DNA from: Arthrobacter sp. OV608
GTDB taxonomy: Bacteria > Actinomycetota > Actinomycetes > Actinomycetales > Micrococcaceae
NCBI GenBank assembly: GCA_900110595.1
Contig: FOEZ01000010.1
Location: 1-64,000, forward strand
DNA length: 64,000 bases
Reading direction: 5' to 3'
Made by a program: the position numbers and the translations under genes. Below, piece after piece: positions 24,695-33,730 of the stretch. Below the pieces are notes generated by a model. That model was not told the DNA's origin. It did not search any database and saw only the letters and a program-made list of their open reading frames with translations. Positions within the stretch are counted from its first letter, which is position 1. Every line of letters starts with the position of its first letter.

Positions 24695-25975
24695 GTGATC
24701 GACGTAAAAGACCTCAGCGAAAACCCGGAGAAGTTCCGAGCCAGCCAGCGCGCCCGCGGCGCGGACGAATCGGTGGTGGACGCGATCATTTCCGCCGACT
24801 CCGCACGCCGCGCGGCGCTGATCCGCTTCGAGAACCTCCGGGCGGAGCAGAACGCCTTCGGCAAGAAGGTGGCCCAGGCCAAGGGTGACGAGAAGAAGGC
24901 CCTGCTGGCCGAGGTCAAGGAGCTCGCCAACTCGGTGAAGGCAGCCTCCGCTGAAGCCGACGCCGCGCAGACCAAGCAGGAGGAACTCCTGCGCACCATC
25001 CCCAACCTCATCGAGGACGGTGTGCCCGAAGGCGGCGAGGACGACTACGTGGTGGTCAAGACCGTGGGCACGCCCCGCGAATTCCCCGACTTTGAGCCCA
25101 AGGACCACCTGGAGATCGGCGAGCTGATCGGTGCCATCGACATGGAGCGCGGCGCCAAGGTGTCCGGTGCACGTTTCTACTTCCTCCGCGGCGTGGGTGC
25201 CCGGCTGGAGATGGCGCTGCTGCAGATGGCCATGGACCAGGCCATCCAGGCCGGTTTCATCCCCATGATCACCCCCACTTTGGTGCGTCCGGAGACCATG
25301 CAGGGTACGGGCTTTGACGTCAAGCACGACGCCGAGATCTACCGTCTCGCCGAAGACGACCTTTACCTGGTGGGCACCTCCGAAGTGGCGCTGGCCGGGT
25401 ACCACGCGGACGAGATCCTGGACTTCTCTGCCGGGCCCATCCGATACGCCGGCCAGAGCTCGTGCTACCGGCGTGAGGCCGGCTCGCACGGCAAGGACAC
25501 CCGTGGCATCATCCGTGTCCACCAGTTCAACAAGGTGGAAATGTTTATCTACACCACGGTTGAGGAGGCAGCGGCCGAACACCAGCGGCTCCTGGCGTGG
25601 GAAGAGGAGATGCTGGCCAAGTGCGAGCTGCCGTACCGGGTGATTGATACCGCTGCCGGCGACCTCGGCACGTCCGCAGCCCGCAAGTACGACTGCGAAG
25701 CCTGGGTTCCCACCCAGGGTGCGTACCGCGAGCTGACCTCGACGTCCAACTGCACCACTTTCCAGGCGCGCCGCCTGAACATCCGCGAACGGGCCGTGAA
25801 CTCCGAAGGTGTCACCAAGGGCACCCGGGCTGTGGCCACGCTGAACGGGACACTTGCCACCACCCGCTGGATCGTGGCGCTCCTGGAGCACCACCAGAAC
25901 GCCGACGGCTCGGTCAACGTGCCCAAGGCGCTGCAGAAGTACCTGGGTGGGCTCGAGGTCCTCCCGGTCATGTAG
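24695..25975 (+). CDS. serS: Serine--tRNA ligase
   Basis: 426 residues starting [22 protein letters not shown] (first part), the standard SerRS opening, which selects the second of two adjacent GTG codons (24695). Residues about 28-105 form the tRNA-binding coiled-coil arm. Class II motif 2 is [20 protein letters not shown] and motif 3 contains [18 protein letters not shown]. It charges tRNA-Ser and tRNA-Sec-type acceptors with serine. No ribosome binding site is visible ahead of GTG, so a leaderless or near-leaderless transcript is likely. Confidence 0.95.
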   Translation: MIDVKDLSENPEKFRASQRARGADESVVDAIISADSARRAALIRFENLRAEQNAFGKKVAQAKGDEKKALLAEVKELANSVKAASAEADAAQTKQEELLRTIPNLIEDGVPEGGEDDYVVVKTVGTPREFPDFEPKDHLEIGELIGAIDMERGAKVSGARFYFLRGVGARLEMALLQMAMDQAIQAGFIPMITPTLVRPETMQGTGFDVKHDAEIYRLAEDDLYLVGTSEVALAGYHADEILDFSAGPIRYAGQSSCYRREAGSHGKDTRGIIRVHQFNKVEMFIYTTVEEAAAEHQRLLAWEEEMLAKCELPYRVIDTAAGDLGTSAARKYDCEAWVPTQGAYRELTSTSNCTTFQARRLNIRERAVNSEGVTKGTRAVATLNGTLATTRWIVALLEHHQNADGSVNVPKALQKYLGGLEVLPVM

Positions 25976-26015
25976 GTTCCGGCCCTCGCTGGCGTTTCCC
26001 AACCGGTCCTAAGCT

Positions 26016-26061
26016 AGTTCTCGGATCCGAGTCTTGAAGGTTCGGATCCGCGAACACGCTT
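26016..26061. repeat. Palindromic repeat, copy 1 (flanks AbiEi-nuclease gene)
   Basis: A 46-base imperfect palindrome. The left arm GTTCTCGGATCC pairs with GGATCCGCGAAC with one mismatch, with CTTGAAG at the centre. It is about 78 percent identical to the copy at 27174-27219 in the same orientation. Where the two copies differ in the arms, the changes largely keep pairing. It lies 40 bases after serS and could also end that transcript. Confidence 0.7.
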
Positions 26062-26160
26062 CTCACCCCTTGGAGCGGACGGGCCGGGGCGTTTCCTGGC
26101 TTGTCCACATAAGCCGGCCCGGGTACTGACTTCAGGGTGGCTTCCAGCGAGCCTTGTGGC

Positions 26161-27195
26161 ATGGAAATCTTGCCCGGGCTGATCGATTCCGCCGCTATCC
26201 TGCGTACGCACGGGACTACTGACACCATTCACAGGGACTTCCGGGCCGGACGGCTGGTCCGGATCCGCCGCGGTTTCTACGTCCGCTCGCTGGACTGGCT
26301 CAACGCCCGGCCCTCGGACCGCTTTGCCTGGACGACGGCGGCCGTGGCCAGGTCGGTGAAAGGTGCGGTGTTGTGCGGTGAGACCGCAGCGCTGGCCAAC
26401 GGATTGCCCACGCTACGGACGCCGTCGTGTGTGGAACTGGCCACCACGCTTCCCGGGCGGAGCGGAGTGCGGCGGTCGCCCCTGACGGTCCTCGGTGAGG
26501 ATGAGGTAGCCCGGCAGGTCCGGGAGTTGCGGTCGTATCCCCTCCGGTACTGCCTGAAGCCCGCCAGTGAAACAGTGGTTCGTGGGGAATTCCGGTGCAC
26601 CGGCCCTGTTCAAACCGGCCTTGACCTGATGGTTGCTGGCAACCTGAGTGAGGCCCTGGTGGTTGCGGACGGACTGGCCCGGATGCTGCATCACCAGGGA
26701 ACGTTGCCTGCGCAGGCCAATCTGCTCGCCGTTGCCTCTATCGTGGAGGGGATTTCGTCTCAGCCGCACCTTTCCGCGCAGCGCCGGGCCGAACGGGTGG
26801 CGGCGCTGGCAAGTCCGATGGCCGAATCCGTGGGGGAGTCCTACAGCCGGGCAGCCTTTGAGTTTCTTGGCTTCGAGCAACCGGTGCTCCAGCACGTTTT
26901 CCGGGACGGCGATGGCTTCATCGGCAGGGTTGACTGCTGGTGGCCGCGGAACCGGGTTGTGGGGGAGTTGGATGGAAAGGCAAAGTACGTCGAGGCCGCC
27001 GTTCGCGGTGAGTCCTCGGCGGAGGAAGCCGTGTACCGGGAAAAGCTCCGCGAGGACCGGATCCGTGCGCTTGGCCTTGGCTTCGTGCGTTGGGGCTGGG
27101 CGGATGTGGAGAACCCGGAGCGACTGAATCGGAAGCTCCTTGCCGCCGGGCTTCGCCCACAGATCAGCGGCCAAGTTCGCGAATCTAGGCCTTGA
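26161..27195 (+). CDS. Orphan AbiEi-type wHTH fused to DUF559/Vsr-like nuclease domain
   Basis: 344 residues from the ATG at 26161. Residues 1-50 resemble the AbiEi antitoxin winged helix (GLIDSAAILRTHGTTD, LVRIRRGFYVR). The middle, to about 215, follows the AbiEi C-terminal region (VLCGETAALANGLP). The last 120 residues look like a very-short-patch-repair-type PD-(D/E)xK fold: Glu226, RVDCWW (Asp258), VGELDGK (Glu269, Lys273) and GFVRWGWADV. No AbiEii-type toxin gene is adjacent, so it is not a standard type IV toxin-antitoxin pair. The stop codon lies inside the downstream palindrome. Role unknown. Confidence 0.75.
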   Translation: MEILPGLIDSAAILRTHGTTDTIHRDFRAGRLVRIRRGFYVRSLDWLNARPSDRFAWTTAAVARSVKGAVLCGETAALANGLPTLRTPSCVELATTLPGRSGVRRSPLTVLGEDEVARQVRELRSYPLRYCLKPASETVVRGEFRCTGPVQTGLDLMVAGNLSEALVVADGLARMLHHQGTLPAQANLLAVASIVEGISSQPHLSAQRRAERVAALASPMAESVGESYSRAAFEFLGFEQPVLQHVFRDGDGFIGRVDCWWPRNRVVGELDGKAKYVEAAVRGESSAEEAVYREKLREDRIRALGLGFVRWGWADVENPERLNRKLLAAGLRPQISGQVRESRP

Positions 27196-27219
27196 AGGCT
27201 CGGTTTCGCGAACAAGCTT
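27174..27219. repeat. Palindromic repeat, copy 2 (overlaps AbiEi-nuclease stop)
   Basis: A 46-base palindrome with perfect outer arms GTTCGCGAA / TTCGCGAAC and inner GCCTT / AAGGC around a single G. The last seven residues and the TGA of the AbiEi-nuclease gene are encoded by its left half. It is in the same orientation as copy 1, 1158 bases upstream. Confidence 0.72.
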
Positions 27220-27325
27220 AGGAGTGCAGGACCCGCGGGACGCAAACGCCCATTAACCAACTGTTCAATAACTCTGTGGGGGCGCGTCCTAGCGGTTTTT
27301 TGGGGGTTTCTGCTCTACTTGATGG

Positions 27326-28186
27326 ATGACAACGCTGACTGAAACCTCAGTCGCCGGCAACGATGACCGGCGAGACAACGAAAACAACAACGTAGACCAA
27401 AAGCTGATGGTCGCCCTGGACGTGGATGGCACCCTGGTGGACCACGACGGGCACATGTCCCCGGCTGTTCGTGAAGCGGCGCAGGCAGTAGTAGCAGCCG
27501 GCCACGAGGTCATGATCGCCACCGGCCGCTCGCTCAACGCCATGCTGCCCATCATTGAAAACATCGGCATCGACCGCGGTTACGCCGTGTGCTGCAACGG
27601 CGGCGTGACCCTGCGGCTGCACCCCGATCTGGACAACGGCTACGAGGTCATCCACAAGGCCACGTTCGATCCGGCTCCCGCCCTCCGCGCCCTCCGCGAA
27701 CGGCTTCCATCCGCGAAGTACGCGCTTGAGGACGAGGACGGCAACTTCCTGTCCACCGAACGCTTCCAGGACCCGAGTTTTGGTGTGGAGGCGGTGGGGG
27801 TCGATTTCCACACCATGCTCGAAGCAACCGCCGTGCGCGTGGTGGTCTTCAGCACCGAAAACACACCCGAAGAGTTCAATGAGGCCATTGAGCACGTAGG
27901 CCTCGCCGGTGTCACCTACTCGGTAGGTTGGACGGCGTGGCTGGACATCGCCGCGGCGGGGGTTACCAAGGCCAGCGCCCTGGAAAACCTGCGCGGCCGG
28001 CTCGGCATCGAACCCCACCTCACGGTGGCAGTCGGCGACGGCCGGAACGATATCGAGATGCTGACCTGGGCCGGTCGGGGAGTTGCCATGGGCCAGGCTC
28101 CGGCGGAAGTGATCGAGGCAGCTGACGAGGTCACCCACTCGGTGTATGACGACGGCGCCGCCTACGTGCTGCGCAGCCTCCTTTAG
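27326..28186 (+). CDS. HAD-superfamily (Cof-type) phosphatase
   Basis: 286 residues. After a 26-residue polar N-terminus, MVALDVDGTLVDHDG provides the nucleophile Asp32 and acid/base Asp34. IATGRSL is motif II, and a C2-type cap follows. GVTKASALENL gives the motif III lysine and AVGDGRNDIEMLTWAGRGVAMG is motif IV. It dephosphorylates a sugar phosphate or similar metabolite (family knowledge; substrate unknown). A later in-frame ATG at the domain start is possible, since no clear ribosome binding site supports 27326. Likely read together with the next phosphatase gene. Confidence 0.85.
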   Translation: MTTLTETSVAGNDDRRDNENNNVDQKLMVALDVDGTLVDHDGHMSPAVREAAQAVVAAGHEVMIATGRSLNAMLPIIENIGIDRGYAVCCNGGVTLRLHPDLDNGYEVIHKATFDPAPALRALRERLPSAKYALEDEDGNFLSTERFQDPSFGVEAVGVDFHTMLEATAVRVVVFSTENTPEEFNEAIEHVGLAGVTYSVGWTAWLDIAAAGVTKASALENLRGRLGIEPHLTVAVGDGRNDIEMLTWAGRGVAMGQAPAEVIEAADEVTHSVYDDGAAYVLRSLL

Positions 28187-28251
28187 CGGGAGGACTTGCG
28201 CGGCTCCCGGGACGGCCCGCAATTCCTGGCCAGGTCCCGCCGTCGGGCAGA

Positions 28252-28845
28252 ATGGAAGGCATGACCCTTACGACGTTCGCCCTCATCCGCCACGGCCAGA
28301 CCGACTGGAATGCGGAGCGCCGCCTGCAGGGCTCCACGGATATCCCGCTGAACGACGTCGGCCGGGCACAGGCGCGTGACGCCGTCGCCGTTTTGTCCGC
28401 GTACGAATGGGACGCAATCGTGTCCTCGCCCCTGAGCCGCGCGGCTGAGACAGCCGATGTGATCGCCGCCGGGCTGGGGCTCGGCGAGGTCCGCCGCATG
28501 CCAGAACTTACGGAGCGGAGCTTTGGGCCGGCCGAGGGGATGCAGGCTGGCCCCGAACTGGACGCGCTACGCATCCCCGGAGGCTTCCGCGGCGCCGAAA
28601 GCGAGGACGAGGCAGCCGACCGGGGCCTGGCCGCCCTGGAGGCACTGGCCGGAGAATACCGCGGACGGCGCCTTCTCGTCGTCGCGCACGGGACGCTCCT
28701 GCGCGTTAGCCTCAGCCGCGCAGTGGGCAGCACGCTGAAAAGCATCGACAACGCGGTGCTCAACCTGGCGCATCACCACGCGATCGACGGCTGGCAGCTC
28801 GAATACTTCAACGGCGAGCCGGTGATGGCGGCCAGCCAGGGCTGA
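28252..28845 (+). CDS. Histidine phosphatase family protein (phosphoglycerate mutase-like)
   Basis: 197 residues. The catalytic LIRHGQTDWN has Arg13-His14, SPLSRAAETADVI is the second phosphate pocket, ELTERSFGPAEG carries the acid Glu, and VVAHGTLLRVSL has the second His. The size and motifs fit a small broad-specificity or cofactor-independent phosphatase rather than the 230-250-residue glycolytic mutase. The start may be ATG 28252 or 28261; the latter gives the more typical MTLTTFALIRHG. It follows the HAD phosphatase by 65 bases. Confidence 0.85.
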   Translation: MEGMTLTTFALIRHGQTDWNAERRLQGSTDIPLNDVGRAQARDAVAVLSAYEWDAIVSSPLSRAAETADVIAAGLGLGEVRRMPELTERSFGPAEGMQAGPELDALRIPGGFRGAESEDEAADRGLAALEALAGEYRGRRLLVVAHGTLLRVSLSRAVGSTLKSIDNAVLNLAHHHAIDGWQLEYFNGEPVMAASQG

Positions 28846-28851
28846 CCCTGC

Positions 28852-29451
28852 TCAGCGCGCCTCGAGGATCAGGGCCAGCAACCGTGCTGCGGCCGGCCGG
28901 GCCGCGTGCTCCTCGTTCCACTGTGCCCGGGCCACCGCCTTGCTGACAGCCTGCGTGGTGATCCCGAGTTCCTGGGCCACGGCTTTCTGCTGCCCTCGGA
29001 CTCCCGGAGTCAGCAGGTCCAGGACCCGCCACTCGGCATCGGAGCGGTCACGGACAATATGCCCGAGCAGCCGCAGCACGGCCTCGGCGTCATGGGCAAC
29101 GTCGGCCAGCGGACCATCTACCGCCACCGGAACCCTGTAATTGCTGTTCCGGAGCCGGTCCACCGCCCGCCGGGCATACACCAGCCCATGGCCGGATGCG
29201 TCCTTGATCTGGTTGGGCAGGGGTTCATTCACCGGCCCTACGCCGATGCCGACGTACCAGGCACCGGCCCGCAGCGCGATCAGCGCAGCCTCCACGGCCT
29301 GGTGCGGGCACTCCACGATGCCATGCACTTCATCTTCCACGGACCGGTCAAAGTCCAGGCGCGCGGGAATATGCCGCAGGTCCTTGAGCAGCTGCGGCAC
29401 CCGGTCACCATCGCGCCGGCTATCGGTCTGGTTGATTGTCAGCGTGAACAT
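28852..29451 (-). CDS. SatD-like helix-turn-helix protein
   Basis: 200 residues from the ATG at 29451. The N-terminal part ([20 protein letters not shown], then [31 protein letters not shown]) follows the SatD family. A C-terminal helix-turn-helix, [20 protein letters not shown], lies near 150-170. SatD proteins are poorly characterised and are predicted to sense a ligand and bind DNA. The gene is divergent from phosphoketolase with a small dyad (29465-29478) in between, so control of that gene is plausible but unproven. Confidence 0.7.
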   Translation of the reverse strand: MFTLTINQTDSRRDGDRVPQLLKDLRHIPARLDFDRSVEDEVHGIVECPHQAVEAALIALRAGAWYVGIGVGPVNEPLPNQIKDASGHGLVYARRAVDRLRNSNYRVPVAVDGPLADVAHDAEAVLRLLGHIVRDRSDAEWRVLDLLTPGVRGQQKAVAQELGITTQAVSKAVARAQWNEEHAARPAAARLLALILEAR

Positions 29452-29464
29452 CTGAAAGCACAGC

Positions 29465-29478
29465 CTACCCGCAGGTAG
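29465..29478. promoter_or_regulatory. Dyad between the SatD-like gene and phosphoketolase
   Basis: CTACC and GGTAG form perfect arms around CGCA. The site lies 14 bases upstream of the SatD-like start and about 100 upstream of phosphoketolase; a candidate operator. Confidence 0.3.
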
Positions 29479-29573
29479 CCTCCGCCGGGCAAGCGGGGTT
29501 GCCCCATCCGGGCCCATCTGGTGCGATGGAGCAACGGCCGCCTTTGGGCGGTGACCGCGACGTGAGGATGGGT

Positions 29574-31961
29574 ATGACCAGCAGCATGGGGCAGGACGAA
29601 CTCGAACTGGTGGACCGCTGGTGGCGCGCCGCCAACTACCTTTCGGTAGGCCAGATCTACCTCCGCTCCAACCCGCTGCTGCGCGAACCGCTGAAGGCCG
29701 GGCACACCAAGTCCCGGCTGCTGGGGCACTGGGGCACCACGCCCGGGCTGAACTTCATCTACGCCCACCTGAACCGCATCATCCGCCGCGACTCAGCCGA
29801 GATGCTCTTTGTGGCAGGTCCCGGCCATGGCGGTCCCGCCGTCGTCGCCAACGCCTGGCTGGAAGGCACCTACTCCGAAATTTATGGCCACGTGGGCAAC
29901 GACGAGGATGGTCTGGCGGAACTCTTCCGGCAGTTTTCCTACCCGGGCGGCATCCCCAGCCATGCCGCCCCGGAGACTCCCGGCTCCATCAACGAGGGCG
30001 GCGAACTTGGCTACTCCCTCGCCCACGCCTACGGTGCGGTCCTCGACAATCCCCAGCTCGTGGCCGCCGTCGTGATTGGCGACGGCGAGGCGGAGACCGG
30101 GCCGCTGGCCGCGAGCTGGCACTCCCATAACTTCCTCGACCCGGCAGCGGACGGCGCGGTCCTGCCCATCCTGCACCTGAACGGCTACAAAATCGCCAAC
30201 CCCACGGTCCTGGCGCGCATGCCTGAAGCGCAGCTCGAGCAGCTCCTGCGCGGATACGGCCACGAGCCCTACTTCGTGACGGTGAAGGACCCGGACAGCA
30301 CGGAGCAGGCCCACCGGGACTTCGCTGCGGCGCTGGAAAGCTGCATGACGGATATCCGTGCCATCCAGGACGCCCGGCGGACCCCGGAGAGCGGCGGGCA
30401 GGCGGGCAGGGATGCTGCGGAGGCGCAGCATTGGCCCATGATTGTGCTGCGCTCGCCGAAGGGCTGGACCGGGCCGCGCGAGGTGGACGGGCTGCAGGTT
30501 GAGGGAACGTGGCGGAGCCACCAGGTACCGCTGTCCGAGGTCCGCACCAACGGCGACCACCTGCGGCTGCTGGAGGAGTGGCTGCAGTCCTACCGCCCGG
30601 AGGAACTGTTCGACGGCGACGGGCGGCTCCGGCCCGACGTCGCCGAGGGTGCGCCCACCGGCGACTTCCGGATGAGCGCCACACCGCACGCCAACGGCGG
30701 CCTGCTCCGCCGCGCGCTGAAGCTGCCCGCCTACCGTGACCACGCCGTCGAGGTTGCCAAGGCCGGGACCAAGCGCGTCAGCCCGATGGTCACTTTGGGT
30801 TCCTGGATGCGGGACGTGGTGGCCCTGAACATGGAAACGTTCCGGCTGTTCGGCCCGGACGAGACGGCGTCCAACCGGCTCCAGAACGTCTACGAGGTCA
30901 CGGACAAGGTGTGGCAGTACCGGATTGACGACGTCGACGAGCACCTTGCGCGCTCCGGCAGGGTGATGGAGGTGCTGAGCGAGCACCTGTGCCAGGGTTG
31001 GCTGGAGGGTTACCTGCTGACCGGCCGGCACGGGGTCTTCAATTGCTATGAGGCGTTCATCCACATCGTTGATTCGATGTTTAACCAGCATGCCAAGTGG
31101 CTGAAGGTGCACCGGAAACTGCCGTGGCGCCAACCGGTCGCGTCGCTGAACTACCTGCTGTCCTCACACGTCTGGCAGCAGGACCACAACGGGTTTTCGC
31201 ACCAGGACCCCGGGTTCATCGACCACGCGGTGAACAAAAAGGCCGAAGTCATCAGGGTGTACCTGCCGCCGGATGCGAACACGCTGCTGTCGGTGATGGA
31301 ACACTGCCTGGCGTCCACCGATTACGTGAACATCGTGGTCAGCGGCAAGCAGCCCTCACCCACCTGGCTGGGGCCGGACGACGCCGCCACCCACTGCCAG
31401 CGCGGGCTGGGGATTTGGGAGTTTGCGGGCTCGGAGGTGCCGGGGGAGGAGCCCGACGTCGTCCTGGCCTGCGCTGGCGACGTGCCTACGGTGGAGACGG
31501 TGGCGGCGGCGGAGCTGCTCCGGCTGGGGGCGCCAGGGCTGAAGGTCCGCGTAGTCAATGTTGTTGACCTGATGCGGCTGCAGGACGAGAGCGAACACCC
31601 GCACGGGCTGCCGGCGCGGGACTTTGACGGGATCTTCACCGCGGACAAGCCCGTCATCTTCGCGTACCACGGCTATCCGTCGCTGATCCACCGGCTGGCC
31701 TACCGCCGCTCCAATCAGGAGGGCCTGCACGTGCGCGGCTACAAGGAGGAAGGGACCACCACCACACCCTTCGACATGGCCATGCTGAACGGCATCGACC
31801 GGTTCCAGCTGGCCATCGACGCCATCGACCGTGTGCCTGGCCTGGCGGAGAAGCACTCCATGCTGCGGCAGGAGCTCCAGGACCGCCGGATCCGGGCCCG
31901 CGAGCACACGCGTTCACACGGTGAGGATCCGGAAGAGATCCGGAACTGGAAACTCGGCTGA
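29574..31961 (+). CDS. xfp: Phosphoketolase (xylulose-5-P / fructose-6-P)
   Basis: 795 residues from the ATG at 29574, which has GTGAGG six bases upstream; earlier in-frame ATGs lack this. Motifs are [43 protein letters not shown], thiamine-diphosphate/Mg-binding [11 protein letters not shown] and, late, [14 protein letters not shown]. It splits xylulose-5-phosphate or fructose-6-phosphate with phosphate into acetyl phosphate plus a triose or tetrose phosphate. This gives a carbon-conserving route to acetyl-CoA once acetate kinase or phosphotransacetylase acts (neither is in the window). It is cytoplasmic. Confidence 0.93.
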   Translation: MTSSMGQDELELVDRWWRAANYLSVGQIYLRSNPLLREPLKAGHTKSRLLGHWGTTPGLNFIYAHLNRIIRRDSAEMLFVAGPGHGGPAVVANAWLEGTYSEIYGHVGNDEDGLAELFRQFSYPGGIPSHAAPETPGSINEGGELGYSLAHAYGAVLDNPQLVAAVVIGDGEAETGPLAASWHSHNFLDPAADGAVLPILHLNGYKIANPTVLARMPEAQLEQLLRGYGHEPYFVTVKDPDSTEQAHRDFAAALESCMTDIRAIQDARRTPESGGQAGRDAAEAQHWPMIVLRSPKGWTGPREVDGLQVEGTWRSHQVPLSEVRTNGDHLRLLEEWLQSYRPEELFDGDGRLRPDVAEGAPTGDFRMSATPHANGGLLRRALKLPAYRDHAVEVAKAGTKRVSPMVTLGSWMRDVVALNMETFRLFGPDETASNRLQNVYEVTDKVWQYRIDDVDEHLARSGRVMEVLSEHLCQGWLEGYLLTGRHGVFNCYEAFIHIVDSMFNQHAKWLKVHRKLPWRQPVASLNYLLSSHVWQQDHNGFSHQDPGFIDHAVNKKAEVIRVYLPPDANTLLSVMEHCLASTDYVNIVVSGKQPSPTWLGPDDAATHCQRGLGIWEFAGSEVPGEEPDVVLACAGDVPTVETVAAAELLRLGAPGLKVRVVNVVDLMRLQDESEHPHGLPARDFDGIFTADKPVIFAYHGYPSLIHRLAYRRSNQEGLHVRGYKEEGTTTTPFDMAMLNGIDRFQLAIDAIDRVPGLAEKHSMLRQELQDRRIRAREHTRSHGEDPEEIRNWKLG

Positions 31962-31972
31962 CCCCCGCCTCT

Positions 31973-32773
31973 TTAGCCGCCCGGGCACACCAGCCGGTCG
32001 AGGCCGCCCGTGGGCAGGTGGATCCAGCCTTCCTTGATGGCGGCTGGGGAGTGTGCGTCATCAGGCTGCGCGGTGAGTCCGACGGCGGCCGCGCGGGCGG
32101 TAAGGGAAGCGACGACGGCGTCAAACAGGTCGTCCGAGCCGGCCAGCCGTTCCTCGTGGCCGGCTAAATCCAGCCAGGGTGCGTGCCCGCGCAGGCCTTC
32201 GAGCAGCACCGAGAGGCGTTCGGCTTCCGTGGTGCCGCGTCCTTTGTAGCCGCGGGCTGCCAGGCCCCAGAGCTTCAGTGAGGCAGCGGGGTAGACCTCG
32301 GCCAGTTTGCCGGAGCCGTCCCTCGGCTGTGGGCCGTGGAGCGCTGCGATCTTTGCCTGGATGACTGCGCAGCGCATGGCCGGGTGCGCGAGCCGGTCCG
32401 CAGAGACACTGAGCGGGATCAGGCCGGTCCTGGCGGTGACGAAGCGGTCCGTGTCCCGGTAGGCGAGGAGGCGCCGGCCCTCAATGCCGTCGTATGCCAG
32501 GACGGGGCCGCCGTTGAACTCCAGATGCCCGGTAAGGAACGGGATCAACGCCTGCGGCCAGCCGACGGGGCAATCAATGCCCGTCATGTCTGTGGCTCCG
32601 AACAGCTCCACGATCTCCTGGTCAGCCACATTGAGTGCGAGGTGCGCCAGCCGCGCGGAGCCATGGCCCCATTCGATGACCGCCACCGCCGTCTTTTTGG
32701 TGGCCGCGGCAAGGTCCACTCCGAGCGTTCTAACGGAACCAGACTCTACCTCCGGCGGCATTTTTGACGGCAT
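31973..32773 (-). CDS. DUF429 family protein (predicted RNase H-like fold)
   Basis: 266 residues from the ATG at 32773. The opening VRTLGVDLAAATKKTAVAVIEW is the first strand and acidic residue of an RNase H-like fold. TGIDCPVGWP supplies a second acidic position, AEVYPAASLKLWG is typical of DUF429, and SDDLFDAVVASLTARAAAVG resembles the final acidic helix. A nuclease activity is predicted for the family but not demonstrated. No ribosome binding site is obvious, and an ATG 12 bases later is possible. It is divergent from an alpha/beta hydrolase. Confidence 0.78.
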   Translation of the reverse strand: MPSKMPPEVESGSVRTLGVDLAAATKKTAVAVIEWGHGSARLAHLALNVADQEIVELFGATDMTGIDCPVGWPQALIPFLTGHLEFNGGPVLAYDGIEGRRLLAYRDTDRFVTARTGLIPLSVSADRLAHPAMRCAVIQAKIAALHGPQPRDGSGKLAEVYPAASLKLWGLAARGYKGRGTTEAERLSVLLEGLRGHAPWLDLAGHEERLAGSDDLFDAVVASLTARAAAVGLTAQPDDAHSPAAIKEGWIHLPTGGLDRLVCPGG

Positions 32774-32888
32774 GGCCCGGTTCTGGACGGCTTGGCCCGT
32801 TCTGGACACCTGGTGACTCCGGACCCTTTGATCTGGAACTCTGGTGCATGGTGGGCCGCCTGCCAACATTGCCCGAAAGGATCAACCC

Positions 32889-33716
32889 ATGCCCTGGCTC
32901 GACGTGCTCGGCAACGACATCCACTACACGGACTCCGGCCGGGGCCAGCCAGTTGTGCTGCTGCACGGCCATGCCTCCGCGGCAGCCTGCTGGGAGCCGA
33001 TCGCCGCCGAACTGGAGCAGGATTTCCGGGTGTTGACCTACGACACCTACGATCACGGCTGGTCGTCCAACTCCCCGCGGCAGGGCCCGCTGGTGGACCG
33101 GGCTGCAGAGCTGGACCAGTTCATCAGCTCGCTGCGCCTGGAGAACCCGGTGATTGTGGGGCAATCCATGGGTGGCATGACGGCCCTCCGCTGGGCGGTA
33201 CGGAATCCCGGCAGTGCCGCAGCACTCGTGGTTTGCGGGATGGGGTGGCCGCTGGTGGTGCCGCCGCCCGGGCAGCCCGGCCAGGCCGAGAAATTCGAGG
33301 TGTTCAGCTCGCTGGACGCGGACGAGCGGATCTGGCTGGGGGTGGGGAATTCCTTCACGGAGCGGTGGATCGCTGAGAACCCCAAGGACTACGCCCGCTA
33401 TATCCGCGTCCGCTCCACAGCTGCCGCCATCGAAGCCGCCCGCTACCCACGCAGCCTCGAACAAAGCCAGGGCGAGTTCCTCAGCGCCGATCCGGCGGAT
33501 GTGGACTGGTTCCAGCAAGGACTGGAATCCATCACCAGCCCGCTGCTGGTGCTGATCGGAGACCAGGAAAGGCCACGCATCCGCCGCGGTGCCGAGCACG
33601 TGGCCGCCACCGTTCCGGGTGCCCGCCTCCTGGTGGTCGAGGACGCCGGCCACAACGCCTACTTCCAGCGCCAGGACATCCTGGTGGAAGCCATCCGCAA
33701 CTTAGTTGCCGCCTGA
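32889..33716 (+). CDS. Alpha/beta-fold hydrolase
   Basis: 275 residues from ATG 32889 with AAAGGA upstream. LLHGHASAAACW forms the oxyanion-hole region, GQSMGG holds nucleophile Ser93, and VEDAGHNAYFQ holds His255. The pattern fits the proline iminopeptidase/haloalkane-type branch of soluble alpha/beta hydrolases. No signal peptide is present. The substrate is unknown. It runs convergently into a type B carboxylesterase gene, 14 bases apart. Confidence 0.85.
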   Translation: MPWLDVLGNDIHYTDSGRGQPVVLLHGHASAAACWEPIAAELEQDFRVLTYDTYDHGWSSNSPRQGPLVDRAAELDQFISSLRLENPVIVGQSMGGMTALRWAVRNPGSAAALVVCGMGWPLVVPPPGQPGQAEKFEVFSSLDADERIWLGVGNSFTERWIAENPKDYARYIRVRSTAAAIEAARYPRSLEQSQGEFLSADPADVDWFQQGLESITSPLLVLIGDQERPRIRRGAEHVAATVPGARLLVVEDAGHNAYFQRQDILVEAIRNLVAA

Positions 33717-33730
33717 CACGAAGTCCTTAG

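Noticed and set aside
26161..27195. Complete type IV toxin-antitoxin locus
   Set aside because: No nucleotidyltransferase (AbiEii) gene is adjacent on either strand.
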